In this document: in pieces, positions 54,501-62,189 of the stretch
Position numbering within the stretch: position 1 is the stretch's first letter
Layout of the letters: each line of letters begins with the position of its first letter
Source: Zygaena filipendulae
Lineage: Eukaryota > Arthropoda > Insecta > Lepidoptera > Zygaenidae
Length of the DNA stretch: 64,000 bases
Direction: 5' to 3'
Assembly: GCA_907165275.2 (NCBI GenBank)
Contig: OU015660.1
Coordinates: 196,001-260,000, forward strand
The notes under the pieces: generated by a model
What the model was told of the DNA's origin: nothing
The model's input: only the letters and a program-made list of their open reading frames with translations
The model's database searches: none
Translations under genes and position numbers: made by a program

Positions 54501-56061
54501 ACACATAATTAAAGAACGTTCCCTAACTCTCAATAAATCGTTCTGAATAAATAACTTAATTTTGTGGGTTAACATGTTATTGCTTATCTGCATCCAGTTA
54601 GCCGTTAGCCGTTAGCCGGGTAGGTATTAGAAAGTTCTACTACCATGGTATGGTTTCCTAACGATGCAGGGAATATGATACGTAAGTATACCTATACTAA
54701 GATACAAATAGTCGAATGAGGTCTGAGCCTTTAATAGGAAAAATACAACCTCCGTTAATGTCATCTAGTTGTATGTAGTCAGCAGTCAGCGCTCACCCTC
54801 GCCGTGTATGATCTGGCACAGCTGGTGGTAGAGCACGCGGCCATCTTGTGCGCGGAAGTAGTCGGCCAGCTGCGCGATCTCGGCGTCCGACAGCCCCACC
54901 ACGGAGCGCAGCGGGCCCGCCAGCACCGACACGAACTTGGACTCTGCGCACACGCACACCACGCTGCGTCATCAGCGGCAAATCATTATCATCATCATCT
55001 CTATAAAATGAGAATGTTGGCGACAAGAGTCCGTTCTACAGGCTTTATTGACAACGAGTGGCGTTACCTATCGAAAAAATTGATTTATTTTATACGACAA
55101 TTAAATGAAATTCAAAAATTCAAAATTCAAAAGCTATTTATTACTTAGGATTGGTTACAATCACTTGTAATCGTCAGCAGGTTCTTAGAACTATAAATTA
55201 CCGTCAGTTCGGAATACTTTCTCTGCTGAGAAGAACTGACAAGAAACTCAGCAGCGCTGTCTTTTAATTATCATACTTATAAACTAGGAGAACAAAAAAT
55301 AGTAATTGGATAGAATTCATTCCCAAGAATTCATTTCCAAACGTCTGTATCATTTAAATAGTCTACTACACTATAATATGCTTTATCGCATAATCTGTGT
55401 TTAATAAGTGAATTAATGTCAAGAAAAGTTTAACTTATTCAAATTAAATGACATGGATTTACCGGCAATCTTGATTATTACGAATATGTGCCTAAGGGCG
55501 GCGCCACAGTCTTTCCGGCGGCGGTGGCGGCGGCGGCGGCGGCAGCAGCAAAAACAAATGGTAGACAACATAAGAAGTTGGCCACAGCTCGCGCCGCTGA
55601 TAGCTGTGGCCAACTTCTTATGTTGTCTACCCTTTGTTTTTGCCGGCGCCGCCGCCACCGCCACCGCCGCCGCAGAGACTGTGGCCAAGGGGTAACACTA
55701 TACGTATTGCAGGGGTTTTGAAACTGAAATTTAAAGGATGGCATGCGGATTGAACCATGCGTGTACCTACATAGTGAAATAATATTATTATTTACTTCGT
55801 AAATTTGTATTATTAACTTCACAGTGCCTTAGTTTTACTGTAATGCTGTGAACTTTTTTGTGTTATAAATAAATATAAATAAATAGTTTTGTTCTGAATA
55901 AAAAACAAAAACGCATAAAATAAATCAAGCGGCGTACCGGATATAAGGGAGTTGCCCTCAGGATCGAGCGGCCGGTAGAAGTCCCACAGGTTGAGGCCCA
56001 CGCGGAAGGCGGCCGCGCGGATCTTGTTGCATGTCTTCCAGACATCAGCCAGTCGAACTAT
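45591..56061 (-). CDS. Multi-EF-hand-pair protein, uncharacterised (N-terminus missing)
   Basis: Thirteen exons, all joining in frame: 56061-55938, 54943-54797, 53416-53241, 53037-52843, 52343-52128, 51637-51457, 51143-50930, 50719-50575, 49931-49803, 49078-48930, 48215-47975, 47192-47046, 45659-45591 (stop 45593-45591); 710 aa. The protein repeats a helix-loop-helix pair about six times: LWDFYRPLDPEGNSLIS, GRITFAHFARILDFIGV, FFRDYDPLNSGRIAPEQFRR, HDIHNNGHVSRAQVRRVL, FLRQFDAHNELAVPRADFY, DIDKERCGTLPRVSVERAL; each is followed by a second half such as LDYVQFLKAVEA or VNYRALVNALDLL. The loops lack several acidic ligands, so most probably do not bind calcium. No membrane segment or enzyme domain is seen. 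The layout resembles EFCAB6-like or axonemal EF-hand proteins, but I cannot name an orthologue. No ATG precedes the first exon in frame, so at least one upstream exon is missing. The donor of the fourth exon (GTTGGT) is weak. Confidence 0.82.
45830..46008 (+). mobile_element. Helitron-like copy, tandem 1
   Basis: Ends CACGCGGGTGAAACCGCGGGG then CACAGCTAG, directly followed by the next copy. The body is partly unlike the main family. Confidence 0.6.
46010..46230 (+). mobile_element. Helitron-like (Lep1-type) copy, tandem 2
   Basis: TCCTACTTAATATTATAAAC at the 5' end, CCCGGAATTCCCGCGG, and AAACCGCGAAGCACAACTAG at the 3' end: the TC...CTAG layout of Helitrons. Confidence 0.75.
46371..46436. repeat. 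33-bp direct duplication
   Basis: TATCTAGCGATGGATGTCTT and the following TATTAG(G/A)TACTAG occur twice in tandem, immediately left of the next Helitron-like copy. Confidence 0.8.
46433..46632 (-). mobile_element. Helitron-like (Lep1-type) copy, well preserved
   Basis: CTAGCTGCACCCCACGGTTT to TTATAATATTAGTAGGA. Nearly identical over its length to 50099-50285, so both are fairly recent. Confidence 0.8.
46702..46834. mobile_element. Foldback element with near-perfect arms
   Basis: GGGCTAAGATGCGCAACGCG ... with the arm continuing GATAAAATTTTATCGAGCCA and TTTTATCGA, mirrored almost perfectly on the right (CGATAAAATGG...GCGCATCTTAGCCC). Arms are about 57 bp with a loop of about 20 nt. Confidence 0.85.
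46913..46934. mobile_element. Micro-palindrome insertion c (8-bp TSD)
   Basis: The shortest copy: CTCAGACGAAA directly followed by its reverse complement, 22 bp with no spacer. Flanked by CGGGTGGC (46905-46912 and 46935-46942). Confidence 0.88.
48680..48762 (+). mobile_element. Helitron-like 3' end fragment
   Basis: ATACTTTTATCCGAGAATTC and GTGAAACCGCGGAGCACAGC then TAG, in the EF-hand gene. Confidence 0.6.
49350..49515 (+). mobile_element. Helitron-like copy, degraded
   Basis: GGATGTTTGTTACTCAATCAC, CTCCGAAATTAATGCGGTCG and AAACCGCGGGGGAAGCTTGG retain the block order. The CAGCTAG end has changed. Confidence 0.55.
49956..50494. mobile_element. TIR element GGGGTCATCCAT, interrupted by a Helitron-like copy
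   Basis: GGGGTCATCCATAAAGTACG at the left is mirrored by TGAAGTACTTTGTGGATGGTCCC at the right. Subterminal C-rich tracts and GTGACGTCAC motifs are also mirrored. The middle carries an inserted Helitron-like copy. It lies between two exons of the EF-hand gene. Confidence 0.75.
50099..50285 (-). mobile_element. Helitron-like (Lep1-type) copy, nested
   Basis: TAGCTGTGCCCCGCAG to TTATAATATTAGTAGGATT, inside the TIR element. Very similar to 46433-46632. Confidence 0.8.
51690..51790 (-). mobile_element. Retrotransposon 3' end
   Basis: TATTTATTTATTTATTCATTT at the left followed by gene-like sequence, i.e. a minus-strand element with an AAATAAATA tail. Confidence 0.5.
51885..52033 (+). mobile_element. 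Helitron-like (Lep1-type) copy, truncated
   Basis: TTTGTTTATTACGCTACTAC, ATTCCAGAATTCCCACGGG and GAAACCACGGGGAACAGC then TAGT. Confidence 0.65.
52425..52560 (+). mobile_element. SINE/LINE tail, copy 1
   Basis: AAGGTTGCCTTGAAAAGATT, AATAACGCCGCCTTTTGCTC and GGGGCAATAAAGCATATTTG ending in GATT repeats, a common lepidopteran retroelement end. A second copy is at 52695-52815. Confidence 0.6.
52695..52815 (+). mobile_element. SINE/LINE tail, copy 2
   Basis: AAGGTTATAAGAGCTGCAGA, CAATAAGGCCGCCTTTGCTC and GTGTAATAAAGTTCCTTACGG. It ends about 30 bp from the fourth EF-hand exon of the window. Confidence 0.55.
53860..54183. other. Intron spacer
   Basis: Part of the EF-hand gene intron between 53417 and 54796. 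Nothing recognisable in this stretch. Confidence 0.5.
54184..54224. repeat. Perfect 17-bp hairpin
   Basis: AGTTCAGAATACATTCC, a 7-nt loop, and the exact reverse complement. Its TTCAGAA ends resemble the micro-palindromes, but no flanking duplication is present. Confidence 0.75.
54245..54595. mobile_element. TIR MITE with 4-bp target duplication, copy 3, interrupted
   Basis: Same ends as 4057-4293, flanked by AGTT on both sides. A 111-bp insertion at 54269-54379, starting CTATTTATTTATTTAGG and flanked by GTGT, splits the left arm. Confidence 0.85.
55095..55420 (-). mobile_element. Non-LTR retrotransposon 3' fragment, copy 1
   Basis: Over 300 bp very similar to 60045-60345 (CAAAAGCTATTTATTACTTAGG and following). 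Here it is 5'-truncated within the last codons of the reverse transcriptase ORF, with GAATTTT-type repeats as the 3' tail. Confidence 0.75.
55497..55690. repeat. Long hairpin in an EF-hand gene intron
   Basis: The left arm (GCCACAGTCTTTCCGGCGGCGG..., GTAGACAACATAAGAAGTTGG then CCACAGCT) is mirrored by the right arm (AGCTGTGGCCAACTTCTTATG then TTGTCTACC ... GACTGTGGCC). Arms are about 88 bp; the inner 35 bp pair perfectly, around a 12-nt loop. AAGGG lies outside both ends. Confidence 0.85.
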
Positions 56062-57700
56062 CTGCGCATACGTACCGGGCGATATTGGCAACACTATATG
56101 CAACTAAAGCCACAGCTGTTTCATTAGTTGCTCAGCTCTTTAGCTGCTTTAGTAACCCAATAATATCGTATGACGTAATTCTAATAACTACTTCATCAAT
56201 AATTAAATAGTAAGGAATAAGTTTTGTAGGGCGATAAATTATTTTTACGTATGTGTATGGAAATGATTACGTAGTTGTGTGGAAAATTGTAAAATTGCTA
56301 GAATTTGCAGAAATCACTTTGTCCATCTGAATGCTTTTAGCACTTTGGTGTTCATCAAACACCTTAAGCTCAAGATATAACAATCCACATAACCACAAAT
56401 TGGGTTTTTAAAACAACGTATAGATAAGTCTATTCAGACAATCAAATGGTTAAATGAATTTATTTGAGCGATAGTTTGAGCTACTGACCAATAAGCTCTA
56501 CCTACTACTTACTGCTTATTTATTTTTTATTTCATAAAATCGTTTAAGATTTCTATAAAAGTTTTACGTTCTAAGCTCGTTTGATTAGCTTGAGAGCTTA
56601 CACCTAAAGGTAGTTAGGGTTCCCTTTACCTCCAACCAGCGGAATCATTGAAGAGGCCGCAGACGTATAATATTACAGAAATAGCAGAGACTTAGCAAAT
56701 TCTCAAATTCTTAAACTCAGTAATTTTAACTGCGCAGATACGTTAAGCTTCAAAAGTTGTTCGCTTTAAAATTAGTTGTTGTATTTAAATTTTAACGAAG
56801 CGAATCGTAGTTAAAAACAGAAAATTCACATAATTAGCTGTACCTAATATAAGAATTTAGCTGAGTGAATACGTCTACGGTAATCTGGGGACACTGCCGT
56901 GCCCCCGGGCCCCTCCAAGGCGAGCCAAGCGAAGCGCAAGGGACCTACCTCTTCTCGAAGCGCTTCGTCGTTTTTTGAACCCTTATAACTTGGGTTTGGA
57001 TTTTATCATATAAAATTTTAAAACTTTGCCTTGCTTACTCTAATCTTACGCAATGTCTGCTCAAGATTTCTTATTTTCCTAAAGAATTAAAAGTAGGTAC
57101 CTACATAGGTTTAGGAACAATCAATAATTCGTCTTACCGTGTCGTGCATCTTGACAGTTTAGTTTTAAATTTAATTTCTGTATTGCAATTTTCTGAGGAA
57201 TAATATAATATGAAATTGTGAATTGCTTTTCCAAAATAAATTTGTTGTATTTATTTACGTGTTAAATTTAGAGGTTGTATCAAATGGGCAAAACAATACG
57301 AACTTTATATGTGACACTCGCCTGTCACTTCTCACTTGTCACGTCGCTGTCAAAAGAGACTAATAAAATTTTTCTTGATTTTGAATTTCGAATTAGAAAT
57401 TATACACAGAGCGCATTTTTATTTTTATGCAAGCTCTAAGATGGAAATATCTTATTTAATTTTTTTAACAGAAATGAGATAAGTGCGTCAATTATTCAAT
57501 CATTGATTAATAAGTAATTGTTCATGCATAAGCCTCACTTCGTCAACAGACGCATTTGTCCGTAAGTTTAGGAGCAAAACTTTACTTAGGTATTACCATG
57601 GTATAACACTCATCAATCAATTTGTCAATGAGAAGGTGAGCCGTTACAATTTGCGATCAACTCTTAAAGGTCGCAGAATTTCTTCCCTGTTTTCCCTTAA
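56062..57700. other. Spacer upstream of the EF-hand gene exons
   Basis: AT-rich. The missing 5' exon of the EF-hand gene may be here or in the GC-rich block to the right. I found no candidate with a proper ATG, frame and donor. Confidence 0.4.
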
Positions 57701-57819
57701 ACATCCGGTTCAAGGCTCGTTGAAGCGACAGCTTTTTTAATAGAATATAGGACAGCGAGCGATGGATAGTGATCAAGTGGATGTCGTCCAATGTTGGTTA
57801 TGCATTGGTAGACAGGGGA

Positions 57820-58150
57820 GGAGGTGCGGCGCATGCGCGCTGGGCGGCAAGAGCGGCCAATGACGTCAGAGCATCGATCGCCTCACCTCGCGGGCTGAGC
57901 GCTCCGCCCGGACACCGTCTCCCGTCCCACGTGAGCCTACGTCCACGGCACACTATGTGGACGTAACGAGTCAACCGGGCGAGGCAGGACACCCAGTGTT
58001 GATGTCTCTGGTGCAGGGTACGCGCGCTCATGTGCGGGCTAAGCTTTAGGACTAGGAATAGCCCTTCACAGAAAACGTCCCTCCGATGGGGAGACAGCTG
58101 CTCGCTGGTCGGGCCTGATATCTAGCCAGGCTCCCGACGCCGCGCGCCCG
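57820..58150. promoter_or_regulatory. GC-rich regulatory block upstream of ChT
   Basis: Contains a perfect NRF-1/Ewg-type site GCGCATGCGC (57829-57838), a full CRE TGACGTCA (57861-57868) and an E-box CACGTG (57928-57933). It lies between the diverging EF-hand gene and ChT. Confidence 0.5.
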
Positions 58151-58273
58151 GCCCCGACGCGTGTTGCTCGCACAGACTGGCAGGCGTTGACAGTGCACCA
58201 GCGCCGATAGTGATAAGTTTAGATGGTATACTAGTGTTTTAACTATCGATATGACTATTGCACCAACGGAAGA

Positions 58274-58349
58274 TATAAACCTCGAGTGTATTTAAGAGAG
58301 TGAGCTTGACAACACTACAGATCGCAACGGGAGCTATACTTCAATAACC
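58274..58349 (+). promoter_or_regulatory. ChT TATA box and 5' UTR exon
   Basis: TATAAAC at 58274-58280 with a likely start near 58304. The exon closes at 58349 before the consensus donor GTAAGT. Confidence 0.55.
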
Positions 58350-58649
58350 GTAAGTTACACCTGACGCTGGTTATGCTTTTATAGCTGCTGTACACTTTTG
58401 ATTACAAAAGAAGATGATGCGATGGAACACATTACATTGATCACTGAGATAAATAGCTGTTGTGTGTCTTCGGCCTCCATCGAAATCGCCATCGGTTTTC
58501 GTAACAAGTTTCGAAGGCGTAATTTTAATACGTACCCAACTGTACGAAACTTGTTTCGATAGAAGAATATATTAGGTATATTAATTGTTTTCGTAACTCA
58601 CTAACGAGTGGCAGTGCCCAGTTACGATGAAGACTTATTTTTATATGCA

Positions 58650-58790
58650 AGTAGCTGTGCTCCACGTTTCACCCGAGTTAATATGGTGCTACGCTCCTAT
58701 TGCTCGTAGCGGGATGTTATATAGCCTTCAGTTCCTGAGATTAGCGCGTTCAACAAAACAAATAAACTCTTCAGTTTTATATATTAAGAC
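58650..58790 (-). mobile_element. Helitron-like relative
   Basis: GTAGCTGTGCTCCACGTTTCACCCGAGTTAATATGG-like start (first 20 nt: GTAGCTGTGCTCCACGTTTC) with GGGATGTTATATAGCCTTCAG, a different interior from the main family. Confidence 0.5.
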
Positions 58791-58950
58791 TAGCTGTTCC
58801 CCGCGGTTTCACCCGCGATAAGTTTGGAGATCCCGCGGGATTCCCTGTACCCCTGACAACGTGTGTGCAAAATTTCATGATGAGAGGTTGAGCCGTTAAG
58901 GCCTGAAAGCGTAACAAACAATCAAAGTCACTTTCGCATTTATAATATTA
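58791..58950 (-). mobile_element. Helitron-like (Lep1-type) copy, tandem 1
   Basis: CTAGCTGTTCCCCGCGGTTT to CGCATTTATAATATTA, in ChT intron 1, directly followed by another copy in the same orientation. Confidence 0.75.
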
Positions 58951-59275
58951 ACTAGCTGTGCCCCGCGGTTTCACCCGCATTAGTTTCGGAGATCCCGGGG
59001 ATATTCCAAGATAGAAGTACTTACTACCTAATATTTTTTTCTGTACCTACCCTTGACAACGTGTAGGTAGTATGCAAAATTTAATGTAGTGTTTTTCCGC
59101 GTTAATTTCGAAATTCCCGTGGGACTTCCGGGATAAAAAGTAGCCAGTGTCCTTCTCTGTACTCCTGAAAACGTGTATGCAAAATTTCGTAGTGATCGGT
59201 TGAGCTGTTTAGCCGTGAAAGCGTAACAAGCAAACAAACAAACTCACTTCCACATTTAAAATATTAGTAGGATGA
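58951..59275 (-). mobile_element. Helitron-like (Lep1-type) copy, tandem 2, with internal duplication
   Basis: ACTAGCTGTGCCCCGCGGTT at the left and AAAATATTAGTAGGATGAAG at the right. The central TTGACAACGTGTAG...ATGCAAAATTT block occurs twice, so it is probably two fused copies. It ends 100 bp before the first ChT coding exon. Confidence 0.75.
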
Positions 59276-59378
59276 AGTAAGGATTAGTGAAGATTAGAAT
59301 TCTAAAGAGACTTTTCTACAGCAGCTGAGAAGCAAAGAGTTCGAAGGGTCAATTTAGACAGTCTCTCTTGGTCCCCAG

Positions 59379-59567
59379 GTGCGCCGATCAAACCCGTCAA
59401 GATGATCAACATAGCGGGCGTGGTCTCCATCATCCTGTTCTACGTGCTCATCCTGGGCGTGGGCATCTGGGCGGCGCGCAAGAAGCCTGCTGGCAATGAC
59501 TCCGAGGAGGAGGTCATGCTGGCTGGCCGCTCTATCGGACTCTTTGTCGGCATTTTTACGATGACAG
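59379..59567 (+). CDS. ChT: High-affinity choline transporter, first coding exon (partial gene)
   Basis: Sodium- and chloride-dependent choline uptake carrier of cholinergic terminals (SLC5A7 family), which supplies choline for acetylcholine synthesis. The exon opens at 59379 after TTGGTCCCCAG. The start codon is 59402-59404, and 55 codons plus one base follow up to a GTGAAT donor at 59568. It encodes [20 protein letters not shown] then GIWAARKK, giving the first transmembrane helix, and [20 protein letters not shown], leading into the second. This is almost identical to insect ChT as I remember it. The next exon (expected to begin with the TWVGGGYINGTAE region) is not in the window, so the following intron exceeds 4.4 kb. 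Confidence 0.92.
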
Positions 59568-59749
59568 GTGAATATACATCTACTCCTACTACGATTTAAG
59601 GGGAGAAAGAAAGAAACACAAAGATTTTAAAAACTCCATTACCCACATAATTATGTCTGCTCAGCGGGACATAATGAAACGGTGATCTTCCAACAGGGCC
59701 GCAATGCTACATAAATCTACGTACATATTACATACATTTCGACGACCAG

Positions 59750-59870
59750 ATTGGGGCAGTAGGTCAGGCAGTAGTCTAACCGTTTATCAAGAGGTTCCGG
59801 ATTCGATCCCCGGTAGGGGCGGACTTTGTGTGATGAACATAGGGTTCAACTTTCCAGTCTGGGCGTTTTT
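59750..59870 (+). mobile_element. tRNA-derived SINE fragment
   Basis: GGTTCCGGATTCGATCCCCGG is an RNA polymerase III B-box in a tRNA-like arm. An A-box-like GTAGGTCAGGCAGTAG lies about 40 bp upstream. No intact tRNA can be folded. Confidence 0.5.
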
Positions 59871-60044
59871 ACGATCTGTAGTATAATATACATTTATGTA
59901 ATAACTAATAATATATAACTACCACGTTTGCTACTTTTCCAAGGAACAAGCTTTATAGCTTATGGGATCAATTAGATCTATGTGATATGAAGTTAACACT
60001 TATTATATTGTTTATGCAAGAGTTTTCATTTTCACCAATCACAT

Positions 60045-60500
60045 AATTTTATAAAATTCAAAAAATTCAAAATTCAAAAGCTATTTATTACTTAGGATTG
60101 GTTACAATCACTTGTAATCGTCAGCAGGTTCTTAGAACTATAAATTACCGTCAGTTCGGAATACGTCCTCTGCTGAGAAGAACTGACAAGAAACTCAGCA
60201 GCACTGTCTTTTAATGATCATACTTATAAACTAGGAGAACAAAAAATAGTAATTGGATAGAGCAATTCATTCCCAAACGTCTGTATCATTTAAATAGTCT
60301 ACTACACTATAATATGCTTTATCGCATAATCTGTGTTTAATAAGTATCTTGAATTTATTAATTGACAAATTAATTACATCGTTTGGGAGTTTGTTGTAAA
60401 AGTGTATACGTTGTCCTTTAAATCGACTCTGAGTGCGGCGGTTAGAAATTTTATGGAGCCTAGTCTTAGGCACAGCGAGTTTATACAAACCCAAAAACTA
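60045..60500 (-). mobile_element. Non-LTR retrotransposon 3' fragment, copy 2
   Basis: The minus-strand frame 60494-60267 reads RTQSRFKGQRIHFYNKLPND ... HRLCDKAYYSVVDYLNDTD, the characteristic C-terminal tail of reverse transcriptases of lepidopteran non-LTR elements (CR1/Jockey-like). The 3' UTR and a GAATTTT-repeat tail follow to 60045. Confidence 0.85.
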
Positions 60501-61235
60501 CCTCTTGTACAAACTCCGTACTATCATAGCTTTTCTAGTCAGAGTAAACTTAGTTATGTTTGTATCATATAATTAGGTCCTCTTTATATGCATCAGCATT
60601 GTACTCAGAGAGTAGGAACGACCCTTGAACTGACCTCAAGGATAAACTTTCTACAATAACGAGTAAGTGATCATATATAGCCTCATTCCAAGCTACTGTG
60701 CGGGATTCTTGACATGAATGAATTCAATCTGAGGAATGTCGCCGTGATGATTTTATATCTCTGTCCATTGTCCAGCTATTGGAGATTAAAAATTAATTAG
60801 CATACAAAATTCAGTGTATTCACCTTATAAACATTATGAGAATGCGACCCAATCAGCCTACAGCGATGGGTGAATAGAATCCAGTAGGTACATGGGCGGG
60901 CGGCTCGGGCGGGCGCGGACGGGCCGCTGCAGGTTAATAGGTGAGTTGGCAGTGTGACTTGAGCTCGCACTTTAAGGGCGACATTAGAAATTAAAATTAA
61001 CAAGATTGTTGTTGTTGTTGTTGTGATAAATAAATAAATAAAGATTAGCTTATCGTAAGTAAAAAGTAAATAAACCAAATGAAATCTATGACTGACCCCT
61101 TTTGCAAACTACGTACGCCGACGATAGCGGCGCGTTTCGTCATCGAACCAAAACTCTAATATTAGAGTCTAATATGTTGTGAGAGGATCTTTGATCTACC
61201 ATCTCTTCGACGTTTTGTTACTTTGATTATTATAC

Positions 61236-61410
61236 TACCTGTCCCCCGCGGTTTTACCCTCGATAATATCGTACATCCCGCGGGAATTCCGGAATAAAGT
61301 ACCCTATGTCCTATTCTAGACTATAATCTATTTCTGTGCCGAATTTTATCAATTTCCGTTCAATCGTTCGCGAGATTGAATAACAAACATCTATGCATCT
61401 GAACTTTCAT
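61236..61410 (-). mobile_element. Helitron-like (Lep1-type) copy
   Basis: CTACCTGTCCCCCGCGGTTT, CATCCCGCGGGAATTCCGGA and ATTGAATAACAAACATC, truncated at the right. Confidence 0.65.
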
Positions 61411-61934
61411 AGACTTTCTCACTCACATTGAAGTCTGGTGTTTGGTGGAAGTTTGGTGATTATTTTTTGATATGATCTTAGCTTACCATAGTTAAACTGT
61501 AATTTTTGTGTAAATAACATATTTTATTGATTTTGAAAAAGTGAATAGGGAGGTTATTTTTTGTTTTTATAGCTATTAGAGAATTAAAGATAAACGTTAT
61601 ACAATTTTATTAGAAATAAGTATATAGGTATCATTATAGTCTTTAATCTTTTAGTATTAACTGATGATGTACCTACTCCTCACATTTCCACTAATAAATA
61701 ATGAGATAATTATGAAATCATGACTATTGTGGCTAATGCTCTATGTACATGTCATGGTCCTGGTTAGCAATCAATCACCACGAAATGCCACAGAGCGCGG
61801 CGCGGCGGCGCGGTGTCAGTACTCAACTAAGTACCTACCTACTCAAAGATATACAATCCGTGTTATTTCACTATAGGTTCAAAGACTTAAAATAAGTGTA
61901 CAAAGTTTTACATGATATGATATATGATGATAAA

Positions 61935-62185
61935 TGATCCGCGTGAGTTTCAGAATTCCTGCGGGAACTCCAAAGTAGCCGAATTTACTTCTTATATAAC
62001 ATTAGTTATTACCAGTGAAAGTTCCGTCAAAATTAGTCCAACCCTTTCGAGATTCACCCTGCACCCACGTGAGTTTCGGAACTTCCGCAGCAACTCTATA
62101 TCAGGAGCCTTTGCGGACGCAGGCAGAACAACCCGCCAAAGTTTCATCAAAACCGGATCAATGCATAGAAGACTAACATAAAAAC
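61935..62185 (-). mobile_element. Two degraded Helitron-like relatives in tandem
   Basis: GCGTGAGTTTCAGAATTCCTGCGGG and CACGTGAGTTTCGGAACTTC (first 20 nt given for each where longer) head two similar blocks with AAAGTTCCGTCAAAAT and AAAGTTTCATCAAAAC. Confidence 0.5.
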
Positions 62186-62189
62186 ATTT

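Noticed and set aside
57769..58031. Open frames on both strands (65 and 77 codons) in the GC-rich block
   Set aside because: They coincide with the regulatory block and have no signal, motif or convincing donor joining the EF-hand exons.
59750..59830. tRNA gene
   Set aside because: A B-box-like arm is present, but no complete cloverleaf or anticodon arm could be laid out. Better explained as a tRNA-derived SINE.
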